This document shows positions 13,301-28,000 of a DNA stretch of 64,000 bases, piece after piece. How positions within the stretch are numbered: the first letter of the stretch is position 1; every line of letters starts with the position of its first letter. This DNA comes from Mansonella perstans (lineage: Eukaryota; Nematoda; Chromadorea; Rhabditida; Onchocercidae). Location of the stretch: contig JBAMDO010000088.1 of NCBI GenBank assembly GCA_037074765.1, forward strand, positions 124,001 through 188,000, written 5' to 3'. The translations under genes and the position numbers were made by a program. The notes below the pieces were generated by a model. The model searched no databases and was not told the origin of the DNA. It worked only from the letters and a program-made list of their open reading frames with translations.

Positions 13301-16300
13301 CCTTTTCTCCCGATATTTTGAAGCGTTTAGTTATGCCAGTTCTTCTTTACCCGATAGTCAGGTAACGCTGCTATTTGAGTAAGTTAACATTAGTGCTTGT
13401 TTGATTCAGTGTTCAAGAAAATTAATGGCGAAATATTAAAATTTTCAAAAATTGCTTAGTTGCTGATCGCCGTGAATTGGCAAGGCGTTATTGTTGTCAA
13501 TGATCAGGAGGACATTATTCTACAATTGACTTATCCACAAATTACGCGAATCTTATCTACGGAGTAAGTGAAATCAAATTTTCAAAATCTTTGGTTAGCA
13601 AAGACTCATTGGACATAAAAAAGAATTGAATTGGCCGATGTGCACTGATGGCACTACCAATGTCCTTCTATTTCTTATTTTATTTACTTGCAGTTATGCT
13701 CAAATAATCGAGCAGGAAAACAAAGTTATAGTTTTAAAAGCATTCAGTCATCTCCAGGCTTGTTAAGCTTCATACCCTGAACGCTGCTATACCTTTCCGT
13801 CATCTGGCATGATATGTATTCAATTAAATTAATTCTACATCAGACTATTCCTGTTTATAACTCAGCCTACAAATGGTGAGAAGAGAGACATTTTTTAAAC
13901 AAGGAAAGGTGTAGGCTTCTTTGTAAGCTCTCTTCTCTCTCTTTGAATGTCACAATACAAATCAAACTTGTTTTGGTCAGTTGAAAAATTTTACTTCTGA
14001 ATGGAATCAAGTCTAATTTTAGAAATAATAGAAGTGGTGCCGAAATGCTTACGATTGAAATGATCAGTGGCGAAGAGCACTGCTTTGAATCGATCAATGC
14101 AAAAGATATCAAGCAACTTGTTGATTTTTTCTTAGAAGGATTAAAAAATAGGTCAAGATATCTTTTAGCCCTTCAGGACCATTTCATCAGTGAAGGTAAT
14201 TTCCGGCGTTTATCATTTTGGTTAATGATTTAACTTTCAGTGAGTAATAAACAGAATTCCAGAGCACGTCTGGTGATAGAAATCTTATCTGATATCTCTA
14301 TTACATTTTTCGACTCACTTTTAGTGTTATTAGTAATGCTTTTTGACAAAACTGAATACAGTTATACTTTCAGGTAAGGAGGAATGGGATACCTTTTTGA
14401 ATTTCAAAAAAGGTGATTTGTTATTCCTAAATGATGAGTATTGTGGGGCGTCGCTTCGCAACAATCAGTTTGTTAAAGGCGAAAATATGAGAACAGGTAG
14501 TCAAGGCATGATACCTGTCAACTTGGTCCATGTCCTTCCAACAATATGCAAGCCATCCGTTGAGGCAATGGTCAGTTGTGATTTACTCTAATATCAACAA
14601 ATCTGGCAATCTTTCTGATTTGAGTATCGCCTGAAAATAAATGCTTGAAAAAAGTTAAAAATCAAGATATGGTGTGATAAGGAAATTGCAATGTGCCTTT
14701 CCAATATCTGTGATAAGAAATACTTCAAAAAGAAAAATTCATCATTAAAGAGGAACGTACAAGCGTCTTATTGAAAAACTTTATCAGAATCATTATGAAT
14801 CGCCTGTCCACAGTGGTAAAATTCAATTTAATTCATTGTTAATAATTTCACTACTAATCGAATTTTCACGCAGGCTATGCTCTCACGTTCTCAGGAACTC
14901 GACTGCCGTATGAGTTGGCAAATGTCGCTATTGACACGTCATTTTGTAGTTAATCGCGAGCACACGCTGGAACGTTTTGCTAATGACAATTTCAGGTGAC
15001 ATTCCACTTCTTCATTACTTCATTTTAAATAAATAGTTGAATCGTATGTTTCTGACCTTTATGCGTGAATAGTTAAATATCATAAGAAATCGTTTGGATT
15101 GATTTTCAAATCTATTCGATTAAAAATATTTGGAAACTGACTCTTTTCATCACACTCACATGTATGCGGAAAAGGAAGAAATAAAATAGAGTTTGCAGAG
15201 CTGCGCCATCTGCACCGAAAGGCCTAAGTGAAAGTTTCTACTATTATTATGTGCCACAAAGCCTCTGGTCCTACAGCCGCGAGCCAATAAAGATGCCTTT
15301 ATTGAAGGTTTAGTTTTTTTAGCCTTGAAGGCTATTTATATGATTTGTGAAAAGCATATATTAAATCTATTTTGGTGTACTGTAACAATTATTTTTATGA
15401 CAATCTAACATTTGTTCTTCACCCATGATATTGACTGACCCCGTTATTGGGAATTATGTGACATAAAAGCATCACTGATCTGTTTATGTCAACTCTTTCT
15501 TAGCAATGCTAAGAGTTTTGCAGAAATTACAAGGAAAAAAAGAGCCGTCACAAGCAGCAGTTAAAGGTTATTTAGCGATCTTAAAATATATGGGGGATTA
15601 CCCGTGCCGGCGTATTTCTACTGTAACTGAGCTTACCGATGAAGTTTTCAGAGGAGCGTTCAAATACGTACGTTTAACCTTTTCTTCTTTTGATTTTAAA
15701 AGCTTTTTCGGAGCTTTCGAACACTCAGCAGTCTAATGCTGGTTGATGGATTTCAGGAAGTCATTCGGGACGAATTATACTGTCAGTTGATGAAACAGTT
15801 AACGTGGAACTACAATCCAGCAAGCATGGAGCACGGATGGGAGCTAATGTGGTTGTGCACCGGAATATTCCCTCCAAGTCAATCACTCCTCAATGAAGTG
15901 GAATTATTTTTCCGCACCAGGCAACATCCTTTGGCGTTGCACTGTCATATTAGACTTCGACAAATCCAGCGGTATGCTTTGGCAACTTGCATCCAATAAC
16001 TATCAGTTTATTTTAAGATAAAGGACGATAGAATAATTTTTCTTCATTATATATGAATTTTCTTTTTATACTCAAATTGACATGAAATTTTAGAATTGGA
16101 TGCCGGAAGTTTCCGCCGCATGATGTGGAAGTTGAAGCAGTACGACAGCGAACCATGCAGATATTCCACAAAGCTTTCTTTCCTGATAGTTCAGATGAGA
16201 TTATCGAAGTGAATTCAACAACGAAAGCTCGGGATTTCTGTCAACGAATTGGAACACGTCTGGGGCTCAACTCCGTGGATGGATTTGCTCTGTTCGTGAA

Positions 16301-18113
16301 ATTCAATAACAAAGGTGATAAAACATCTGGTACAGTTTGGGAAGAGAGGTTTCAATTAATTTTTCTTTCTTCAGTGATCTCAGTTCCGAATAACGAATTT
16401 TTCTTCGATTTTCTGCGTCAGTTGTTCGAGTGGATGCATCCAAAAAATGGGACAGTATTTAACTTCTCGTATCAACTTTTCTTCATGAAAAAGCTTTGGA
16501 TTAATACAGTACCTGGAGCAGATCGTATTGCCGACCTTATTTTTCATTACCCTCAGGTTCTTACATATTTTGGAAAACTCATGCATGCCTAATATGATTA
16601 TTTTCATAAGTTTTATACCATCACTTTTTAGACAGATAATTGTTCTAAAAGGTTAAAAATATTCATTAATAAAGCATTCAAATACTGTGAGAAAAACGGG
16701 AGAGAAATCCACAAAATAAGTTCTTTACACCTATGGAAATAATTAATTATTTTCAGGAACTACCCAAGTATTTACGCGGTTACCACGCAATCAATCGACA
16801 GCAAGCAGTGGAATTGGCAGCTATAGTGCTCCGTGCCCGAACTCGTGATGATAAGGCAGCACCGTTGGCGCAGTTGGCGCAAATCATCTCGGAAATTGTT
16901 CCGCGTGACATGATCAAGATATACAGTGGAACTGATTGGAAAAAGGTAAAGTTAGCTTTCTGATGTTCAAATTCGAGTAATTGAGAATTAGACTCTTTTC
17001 ACTTCCAATCTGAATTTCGTATTTTCAATTAACTTATCAAAGATTTCCTAAATTATCTTCATCGCTCTTTCTGCCACCCGTTGTGCAGCAGTCATAATGG
17101 TCGTTATTGTTATTATTATTCTTCGTATTATTTATTATTTTCTATTTTCTATTTTTTGTTATTAGTCTTTATAGGTTAATTAATAGTCTTGTTTCTTTTT
17201 TAAGTTCATAATCAATGCATATGTTGGACGTTATGAGAACATGTCGTCAAACGAAGCTAAAATACACTTCCTGAAGGTGATCGCCGAATGGCCTACATTC
17301 GGTTCTACGTTTTTCGAGGTGGATTTTTAAATCGTGATTCACATAAATACAGTGATTTTTAATGTTCAGAAAAGAGTACCCGAAACTGACTAGAAATTTC
17401 ATCACATTTTTTGAAGCAACGATTTACACTGTTATCGTTATGACAGGACAAAACCCAAGTTTTAATTCAACTTCAGTCTTAAATAAAATGAACGCGAAAA
17501 TCGTTCAGGTAAAGCAGTCATCGGATTTAGCAATTCCGGATAAATTGCTGGTAGCAATAAACAAGACAGGCGTCCACTTATACAATATATCAACTAAACA
17601 ACGTATCGCCCATTATCCATTCACAACACTGAGCAACTGGAACAGTGGCAACACATACTTCCATATGACTATCGGAAGTTTAACGAAGGGCAGTCGAGGT
17701 ACTCGACTGCTTTTGGAAACATCACTCGTAAGATCTCCATTTTCTTTCAAACATTGTGCGCAACTTGCAATGACATCGACTTCTATCAAAAGCTCAACCG
17801 AGAAACGAATGCTTGTTCTTATTGATTCGGCCACTCTAACTATGCAAAATGAAAACTGTCAAAGTTTCGGCATCATATTCATATAATTTCAAGCGTCTTC
17901 ATAGGCAAACGCTAACTGAAGCTGACCGACATCGAAGTATTTTTAGAATTGTGAAACTATTAAGACTGAGGTGTATAATGATCTAATTTCACTGTTGAAA
18001 TGTACTTGCAGGGATACAAAATGGATGATTTGCTAACATCTTACATCAGGATGTTTCTCAGCAACCTCAATCGACCTTCTGTCGGAATGATTGAAAACGT
18101 TCCGGATAAGTGA
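1326..18113 (+). CDS. hum-6: Unconventional myosin VII heavy chain (hum-6-like), 5' end missing
   Basis: Actin-based motor with a MyTH4-FERM cargo tail; family members work in stereocilia, microvilli and sensory or epithelial cells. Exons with matching phases include 1326-1510, 1777-1898 (P-loop GQSGSGKT), 2202-2458 (switch I NDNSSRF), 2563-2719, 2893-2969, 3275-3453, 3624-3782 (switch [10 protein letters not shown]), 4344-4473, 4549-4687, 5039-5289, 6734-6875 and 7098-7231 (converter). IQ motifs lie at 7458-7610 (two), 8596-8691 and about 8945-9000. Tail: first MyTH4 about 9490-11126 (exons incl. 9774-9863; [16 protein letters not shown]), FERM about 11611-14195, SH3 about 14374-14571, second MyTH4 about 14876-15972 ([11 protein letters not shown]), second FERM about 16094-18113. 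The last exon (about 18012 on) reads [12 protein letters not shown], ending in TGA at 18111. This order is diagnostic of class VII. N-terminal exons are missing, and the acceptor of the fourth IQ exon is unresolved. Confidence 0.93.
8810..8832. repeat. Poly-T tract in myosin intron
   Basis: A run of about 20 T residues in the intron between the third and fourth IQ-motif exons. It is simple low-complexity sequence, prone to length variation or sequencing error. Confidence 0.8.
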
Positions 18114-19032
18114 TCACTACTGTCATACTGTTATTATATGTACCTTCAATTGACTGACACTTCGAATCGTTGCATAATGCATAAATGAATTGATATCACT
18201 CTTCCTTCGCTTCTTGAGAAACTTCTGATCCTATGCAAAAAAATCTGAAAACCACTGGAAAAGCCTACTACACTTTCACTTCTTCACTGCTTTTCACAGA
18301 CCTCTCCGGCATTAGTTATTTATTTATTGCGCCGGAAATGGCTGAAATTTCAAGGTAAAGAAACAGATTTATTATAAGCTTTTCTCTTTCCTCTGACCAA
18401 TCAAGCAATGAACAATGAATCATTTATTACTAATACAAACAAACAATGACATTCCACAACTCAGTGAACATTTTTCGATTTTACAAGCTTAAACTGATAT
18501 TAAGCAACATCTATCGGACAAATATTAATAACTTCATGAACAATAACTGTTCAAAAGCAGTCTATTTGCGCTTACATACATTCGGTCCCAGTAATCTTTC
18601 TCTCTCTTTCTTTTTCGCTTTTTCCTGACTTTCTTGGACCTCAAAAGTCCTAATTTAATATTGGCTTTTTTTTCAACAGTTGGCAAAATAGAATTCTAAG
18701 GCTTTCACTAGACATTCATATATACATTTAAGTAAAAATGTACATTAAATTCAATTGCTAACACATGTCATCCTCCTAAAAACTTCTAGTTTCAGCAACA
18801 CTAAGTAAAAAGAAGCAATATGATCTAGTAAGAATAACGGTAAAATCCTAAAGGTTAAAGACAGTTTACACAATTGGCATTCAGATTCTATAAAATTCTA
18901 ATGTTACATATAATTTAGTCCATATGCTGATGAAACTGTGAAAAAACGAAATGAGCTACGCTATCTTGACATTTTCAATATTTGTTTTCAATTGAGAAAT
19001 AATTTCAATAAAAACAAATTGAGAAATTAATT
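18114..19032. other. Tail-to-tail intergenic region, myosin VII / ADAMTS
   Basis: About 0.9 kb between the stop codons of two convergent genes. It presumably holds both 3' UTRs. TTTATT runs near 18310-18325 read as AATAAA on the minus strand and could serve the ADAMTS transcript. I saw no coding potential. Confidence 0.6.
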
Positions 19033-22000
19033 TTATCCATCAGCAATCATACTCTTCATTTCAATCATTTGAGCGTTTCGAATCAAATTCGGACACCACT
19101 TTTCTAACAGTTCTTCTTCGCACAACTTTGTTTCTGAAGAACTTCCGAAACATGGATAACCACCATTGGTTGGCTTCGGTGACTCACATATCCGATTCCT
19201 TAACATCCAGAAATAAATAAGATTAAGTAATTTTAGGGGAATACCACACAGACTATCGGAATAGCCGACGGACAGTGCTATTGAAATTAAAGGAAATGTG
19301 TGGAAAAATGCTAAGATTTCACGTTACGATGAAATACACACAACATGCAAAATGAAATTTACAGATTTACATTACACTTTCACAACTTTTCATTAATTGC
19401 ACTGAAATTCCAAATCCTTTTTGTCTTGGTCATCAAAATTCTAGTGAATGGTTCTTTGAGGTCAACAGAAATAGGTGGAAAAAAACTTGAACTCACTCAC
19501 ACTATCCAGGATATTTTGCTACAATTCACAAGTTGAAAAAAACCTCTTTTTTCTTCCAATCGATAGAAACTCGTTAAATGAATTTTTGATGCCACTTTAT
19601 GCTAAACATCTCTAAAATCGAATAATTTTTCTTAATTCAATTCAAAAAAAAAACAGATTTTAAATTACAAAGAAAACCTTGTTTTGAGAGCGCTTTCACA
19701 ACCAACAACACATGATGACCATTTACTCCATTGTGACCACTTTCCATCAATTGAATCTTAAAGTTTCTAATGCCTTGGTTTACAAGTCTTAATTATCAGC
19801 ATTTTGCTATTTTTGAAATAATCCTCCAATTTTATCTCTTGCTAGCCATTTTGCCCTTTTCTGCTTCAGAAATAAATGGATACTTTAATGAACAGACAGT
19901 ACCGCTGCATTCATCTGTTATTGTGAACGACCTGTGACATATAGCTAAATAAATATTAACCTTTGCAGAATGCAGTCGTGCACATGCTACTCATGTAGGC
20001 TAGTCCCAGACACGGCTTACCAGTACCTTTAGGGTAAGGCATTCCACAATACCGTTGACGTGATCGATAGGCGAAGCCACATTTGGAGGTGCACGTTGAC
20101 CATGGATTCCATTCAGTCCAGGCTCCATCTTGCGCTGTAAACCTCTAAAGTGCATCAATAAGACATGCACTTGCAAATGACGTGATCCTTTGGTTGCTTG
20201 TAAGCTCAGTTTGAGTGATCGTTAAATATGCTTTATCTAAGCCGCTCCGAGTTGTCGCATGCACCATACATTTTGCTTTGTTTTAACTCGTTCTTTCAAG
20301 CATACTCTTTTAAGAAAATGAAGTGAGAGCAGAGATGAATCTTTAGGAAACTATGTAAACTCGGAGATCAACCTACAATGAAGGCAAGGAGAAGTATCGT
20401 TGCATGGCGTTATTTCAAAATCTGAGCCAGGGCACTGCAAGCCACCTTCTGATGGACGAGGATTTGAACAAAATCTGAAAAATTAATACTTTTGTCGGCA
20501 CAACTTATTGAAAACGCTTTTTCCTATGAACACAAAAGTTTCCGCAGTTATAAAAGGAAAATCTTCATTTATTAAGATAATGAAATACTGTTATGTCGTC
20601 CCAACTCAAATTAAGTTAAGAACTCTACCGCCACGTATCATCAAATGGTTGCTTTGTTAATAAGCTAGTTAAGTTTCATCTGACCTTGTTCGGGACCGGT
20701 ATCCATTGATACAAGGGTCGGAGCACTGTGACCATTCAGACCATGATGCCCACTCTCCATTAATTGGTACACCAATGCAGACCCTTTTTGGTACACAAGA
20801 GCGTTGATCGGACGAGAAACCAGTGCAGTATGAACCTCTGAAATTATGTAACCTATTTAGAGACACTGGCGAAGTTTCAGCTACACCAACATGATTTCAG
20901 AGGTATAACGAAAATATAACAGTTTCAGAACCTAATTCACCAAAAGAAAACTTCAGATATGAGAGTGGAAAAGCTACAAGGATTACCATACGAAATTAAT
21001 TCTTGAAGATAATCATAATACGAAACCTGTTAGATGGTATTGGGTTAGAACACATTCTGCTTCGGATTTGATAACCAGGAATACCACAACTGCTTGAACA
21101 GGAGCTCCAATCACTCCAACTAGACCAATCGCCACTTTCAGAAACTGAAAGATGGCGAAGGTGCTGTGATGCTAATTGCTCTATTATCTTTTAAAACTGT
21201 GTTTAAATTCATGATCAGATGGAGACGAAAAACTCTACAGTAATATGCAATGAAACTACGTACGGCATATACTCGGAGTACACGACCTCTTCTCGAAAAT
21301 CGCACCCACACAAAAACCTTGCAGTGATGGCTCCACAATTTGACAGAATCGTCTTCTGAACTGACTCATCGAGAAACAGCTGCATTGTGACCACTCACTC
21401 CATTCGCTCCATTTAGGCACTGCAGTTACAAAAAAAATTTTGATTTTTTGAGAAAAAAAATGCCAATATCTTCCATTTAAACTTTTCAAAAACAATTTGG
21501 TCTAAATAAACGATTGAGTAAACTAGTTTTGCCAAATGTCCCTTTTCTTTCTTATCTTGAGCCAAGCAATATAGTTCCAGTCAACTTCTGCTGAACTACT
21601 TCTGTTTAACGAGGATTTCTTACTAATTTCATCAGAAAATGCAGAAGTTGTAACTCCAAATAAGACATCCGGACACAGTTTGTTGTTGCACGATCGCTCT
21701 TCCATCAATGTTCCGCTACACAAGAATATAAATGGTGTTTTGCAATTCCTGAATCTGACCTGCAGGCCTTCATCACAAACAGTTGAACAAGATGACCGAC
21801 CTGACCATGAGCTCCAATTACTGTTGCCTGTATCAACAAATAAAATAATATCATGCTTAACTGTCAAAAACTCAACAAATACCATCATGTCATTACGGTC
21901 TTCTGACAACTGCAGAAGTATTTGATGTGGTATATAAACAGAATAGTGAGTTCCTCGGGCAATTCAACGTTACACCGTAGTACCATTGCTTTTACTCATT

Positions 22001-25000
22001 CTTTCATTCTCCTCAGTTCATTATGCTTTAAGAGCTCCAATAATAGCCCCGAATAATTACAGATTTGAAACTTGAAAGCACCTAAGATTGTCATCAACAT
22101 GTAATTACCATTCTCAAATACATTTTTCACCGTCCAACACTTGACCTCCTCGTATTGTTAACAATCAGCCGGCGAATTAATTTTAAGATACACTTATATC
22201 CTAATAATTTTTGTACATATTTGTACTTTTCCTTTCGAGAACTTCGAGAAATTTCGAGCAACGTTTGGCTAATAAAGTAAAATTGTTGATAAAAATGATA
22301 TAATTTCATTGAGAATTACAGTATAATTACCATAAATTCGAGTAAATTCGGGAAGAAGTTTTAGGTATTACTTCACTGAGCCTACACATACCTTCTTTTA
22401 CCGTATACTCACGACATCTTGAACGTTTATTTACTCTTTATTAAAACAATAAACGAATTTAATTACAATTTTACTTAAAGTGGATACTTATAGGACCGTT
22501 TCAGTTTATGAAAACTGAATTCTCTTGTTGTGACCGCACCCTCTTTTAGTAAAAGTGGCTCATCAAATAATTAGGATAAGTCACCGGAAGTACCACATGA
22601 GTTGCTGTTGCATAATTGAATATCTAAAGCTGGTTCCTCCTTCGTGCAGTTGATGCCACCTTGACAAATACGTTTCCTAAAAAAGATTTCAAAAAAGTTT
22701 CTTACCTGGTTTGTTAGTACTAATAATGTTGTCCGCAAGTTTAAGTAGGAATGCATTGAAGTGTAAGTAATATATGAAAGAAACTAAAGAAAGAGACAGG
22801 AAAACAGTAAAATAAGCGTGTCAAACCTAATCTATTAAGAATGCAAAACGCTCAAGTAATTTACAATTTCTTGAAGTTACAACTTTTCCAACCTTATGCG
22901 AGTGCCTGCTCCGCAAGTGCGTGAACATGGTTGCCACTCTTGCCACTCTTCCCATATAGCCAGCAATCTCGCCTCTGAATTAATCACTTTCATAATACGA
23001 TCTGATGGTACTTTACGACGCGATTTTCTGCCATTTGTACGAGTCAATATTTCGCATGGCACATCACAAGTTTCTGTTTCTTTCGCTTTACCTAAAGGTG
23101 CTTGTGGACATTGAATTGCAACAATACTACGTCAATAATCAATAATCAACAATTAATCGTATTTCAATAAACAATTATTTTTGGGGATCAATCCGTGTGT
23201 TGTAAGCAAATTTTATATTCATCTTTTACTTTTACCCTCATTTGAAAATAGGTTAGCGCACCAGAACATTCGTATTCGTCATCACCAGCTCGTATTAGAC
23301 CTATTTGGCAATGTCGCTGACGATATCGTGTTTCCTTACGGTCACACGACAAACAATAACTCCAATCACTCCACGAAGTCCATTCGGGGCATGGACGTAG
23401 AACACAACGCCGCTGATCAGTTGCTGAATCCGATTTTGGACAATTCCCTACAAAGTCACTTTATGTAAGGGTAAACATATAAAGATAGGCAAACCCATGC
23501 AGTCGACAAGGGTCGTGCTTCTTGTCATTTTACTTCAAGACACTTCAGTTCAAAAAAAAAATCTCATCATTCGTTTACATCACTACGATGGTGCTGCCAA
23601 AAGTATTCAAGTGACCAAACGGAGAAGCTCACTCTGTCACATATCATTATGTTCGTCTTGACTTGTATACCTTGATCACCATTCATCATACCTGTTTCTG
23701 TCCAAAGGACTAACCTCTAATACATTTCCGGACTCTGATTTGAACGCCTTCACCACAGGAAGTAGAACATGGCAACCAATCTGACCAGTCGCTCCATAGT
23801 TGCAGCGGTATTTTATCATTGATACAGTCCTGCAAATTCCAAAGTACTGAGATTTTGCTGAAATGATGAGACTTAGTTTTGGCATATTTTATTGGTAATA
23901 CCTTTCATTTCAATTAATTAATAACTTTATTTCAACTCACGTCTAAAATTTGCTACGCAATCAATTCAGTAAACCAACTTTCTCATTACATGTTCTAGCT
24001 TGCTTTTGTCCATTACCACATAAGGATCCATCACACAAACGCTCACGTAACTGAAAACCCAGTCCGCATGATGCCGAACAAGGCAACCAATCACCCCAAA
24101 TTTCCATTACACATTTCTGAAATACGATCCTTACCAAATTGAAAATTATAGTTTTAAATCTAGATTACATGTAAATAGATGACTGGAAAGAAAATACTTG
24201 TCCTGCATATGTCACTTGCTTCCTTAAAGTGCCAATGAAGCGGAAATGGAATGTATACAGTCGGCAATTTCAATTGAAGGAAAGGATTACCTCAATATAT
24301 CACATGAAAACAGAACATTTTTACCTTAGTTTCACACGGCTCAATTTGGGTGCCTTCCCCTTCACATCGATTCAACTGACTGCATTGGCGTTTCCTGCTC
24401 CGTTGACCACTACCACAGGTTGTACTGCATGAAGACCATGATTCCCACTCATGCCATATAGAACAACCATCCTGAAATTGCTGCGCTTGATGAAATGGAG
24501 AAAGCAACCAACAGCTCTCTGACTGAAATAACAAACGTGTGTACCAGCTTGCTGCACTCACACCCTTTAATAATATTGATATAGTTCTATGTTTTCATAT
24601 AGTTCTGTGTTCTTTTTTATGCTCCGCTTAAATTTGCATCTACTCTAATTTTCGAACTTCCGAAAGGCGGTACTTCAAAAACAATGATCAGGAATCCACT
24701 GATTTACCTACACATTTCTGCTACAATTTTATCAATGTTTCTAGTATAAGCAAATGAACGAACGCTGTTAGGTTAGCCTTCTTTAACCTACTCTGGAACT
24801 TTAACACTTTTCCGGAAGAAATTTAAACGCAGCGAACTTGCAACAAAGATCTTACCGACTGACAGCTTCGCTTACGCCCTTGCTTTTCATTAGAACCGCA
24901 AGAAATTAAGCATTCGGACCAATTGGTCCATTCATTCCATTCCTGACCATCACTACCATAAGTTGCAGGACAGTCTTCCATGCTTTGCACTACAGCTTTA

Positions 25001-28000
25001 TTATTACACATCAGTGTCTGCAAGTATGTTTCAGTAATTGTCGAGATGACACTGTTTGTATTAAAGCAGTTATGTATTTTTACCAATTTAGAATAGTATC
25101 ACTAACTCACCAAACACTGTCCCCCAACACAGAATTTTTCAGGTCCGCAGGGAGAGCCATCTGGATACTGTCCCTTATTTCTGATCAGCTCCGAATCAGT
25201 CAAGTGGCACCAGATTTTACATGGTTGTGTACTATCTGTAAGTGATGAAATTATACAGAAATAAGTGATAAAATTATATAGAAATTAGGTCTCTTTCTCA
25301 GAGAATGCAACAAAACCAAAACAATTTGAAGATATGAACATTAAATCCAGATGACTTAAATTTTCCGAAAAACTAACGAAGAAATGCAGCGCCGGTAAGT
25401 TTCCGATCCGGCTTTTCTAGGTCATTTTTTATTGCTGTGCATAACTTAGTACCATATTCTAGCAGTGTCATTGCATTACAACTTGATTCCACGTTACCAC
25501 AAATCAGGCCACGAAGATTGGATCCTATACATTTCCTACCACCATTATTAGGCCTAAAAAGTAATTGTAAAATAGAAAATACCAGTGAAAAACTGAAACA
25601 AGCATGAAGAATCTGAAATTTCTAAGTGATATTTGCATTTGATACTTATTTGGTGTGCGAGCGAGATATCTCTCAACGTAATCTGAAAAATCATCACAAG
25701 AGTCAAACACGCCAGCATAATTCTTGACCCCACGTTACTTTCAACTCCAAATGAAAAGTGTAAACATTAAAAGAGAAACAAGCCATCTTAAATGGTTTTT
25801 GAAAACTAACGCAGGTTTGGTACATGTTCGCATCTGACTCTTAATTTGGATACTGCCTGTTATTTGACATTGGCTGATCGGACAACGTTTTTCCTTACCA
25901 CTCCATTCTGTCCAACCACCATCTACCTTGACTGGAGCTGTTCCCTGCGGCCATTGCCGACATTGCCCTTCAATGCAGAACTGCAATAGCTAACAATCTC
26001 TACTATAACATTAACTATGTTGAAAAATTATGGTTATTATAACCACCGAAGGTAGCATCAGTGCTCATCCATGGATTCTGTAGAACCAAATCTTGCTATG
26101 CTTCACTTGCTGCAGTTTAATAAAATCGACAATGGAAAAGAATCAGACATTACCGCAACAAAAATATTCAATTACAGTTTCAGTAAAAGAGAAAATCTGA
26201 CATTTCCCTGCCTTTGTTAATTCGGCAACTTTGAAAGTCGATTTTTTCAAATTCATACTTAAATTTCGTTAATCGAAATTAACTTAATGGTCACCACCTT
26301 GTTATCTCCACACCAACTTCCTTCTAAAGCTGGATGAGCTGTTGATATTGTAGAGCCATTATTTCCACACCACAGTATACGACAAATATCCTGAGATAAT
26401 AGAGAATCAGCTTGAAATGTCACATTTTCATTTTAGTAAAAATGAAATGTATATGAGGCAGACTTGAGAACAAGTGTCGCTTTTAATAAAAAGATAAAAA
26501 GCGTCAAAGCAAATCCCACTCGTTTAGTAACCAATAAAAATTATTTTAATATGAAAATTGAGAAAAATCAAACATTCATTGTCTTTCCTCTCGGTATTTC
26601 GACTTCAAAACCTTTCCCCCAAAAATAAGAACATTGCTGATCAGCTGTGAAGCGCTGTCCAGGTAAACGGCTATCCTTCATATGATTATAAATCAAAAGT
26701 CCTTCTGATCCATCACGCAGGCAATTACCACGACCAGTCTCACTGTAACCAAAACATCACAAATTTATTAGGAAACCGACTGATCAGCTGCAATAACTTT
26801 CTTAACTGAGGTTTCGAAAACAAAAGAAATAATTGGAAAGTAGTGAATTCAGACTTACTCTAACTGCAATAAGAATGCGTTGAATTCACGCACTGAACAC
26901 TCACTCCACGTGGTTTTACCAGCTCCGTTAATTGCTGACATCAGACAACAACTTCGGCCGCACTGATTTTGAATTCCATCATGGACCATACCCATGCTAG
27001 AAGAAAATGATCATTGCTTTTTCCGGAATCTGAGCTTTTTTTAGTTCTCATTGTTTCAAATATGAAACGCTGCAATAACAGGAAAGATATTACACTAGTA
27101 GTTTTTGATCTATTTCATAACACTCAAGAACTATTTTTTCCCTCAAGAGCTTTGAACAAACTTGTGTCCCATTTCATGAGCCAACACAAATGATCGGCCA
27201 AGGTGCATTCCCTCCACCAAACTGCACGCGAATACCTGATCACACATTCGTGCGACAGGTGCAACACCGGCAACCGAGGTCGTTGTATGATAAATGTCAT
27301 ACCTGTAACACATTCCGAACTAATTTTAACAAGCAAAGACATTACTTTCCCTAAAGTACTGCTAATCGGTCTTCATAAGGTTATTAATATTATTTATAAC
27401 AAAACAGAGTAATGAACTCAACAATCTCCGAGATATACCATAGTTGTCCATTGTGAAATTCGCATTATCCACAGAAAGAAAGTTCACAATGCTCCTTAGC
27501 CGATAACAAAAGATACAACCTCATTGTTAGCTTCACTGCACAAATCACTTTAAAAGTTAACTTTTGGATTAATTAATTAAGAGTTGGAGACTTGGCACCA
27601 TTACCTCACAAATGGTCGGCTCAGAATCACGGAGGACCTAAATTCAATTTCATGGTTCTGTAAATTCCATCACTATTAAAATTTAAGGATAAATCGAACT
27701 TTGAAAATTTCCAACGTAAGAAGTTCACTAGGAAAGTTTTGCTTTCAGAATCCCGTATCGGAAGGATTTTGAAGTTTTTCTTAAATTATTATCTGTGACG
27801 GACAAAGGGTGCTACAAATCTCTTTCGTCCGTCAAAGTTATTCCTCAAATTTTACCAAGGTATAATTGATATAATTTAATTTTCACATTATTTTTGCAAA
27901 GTTTGCAATTTATTCGACTAAATTTATTCCTGAATTGAATTAGTTATCAAAAAAAACTAAAAAATAAAGAAAATCAATTTACAACCGTCGTCCGAAAAAT

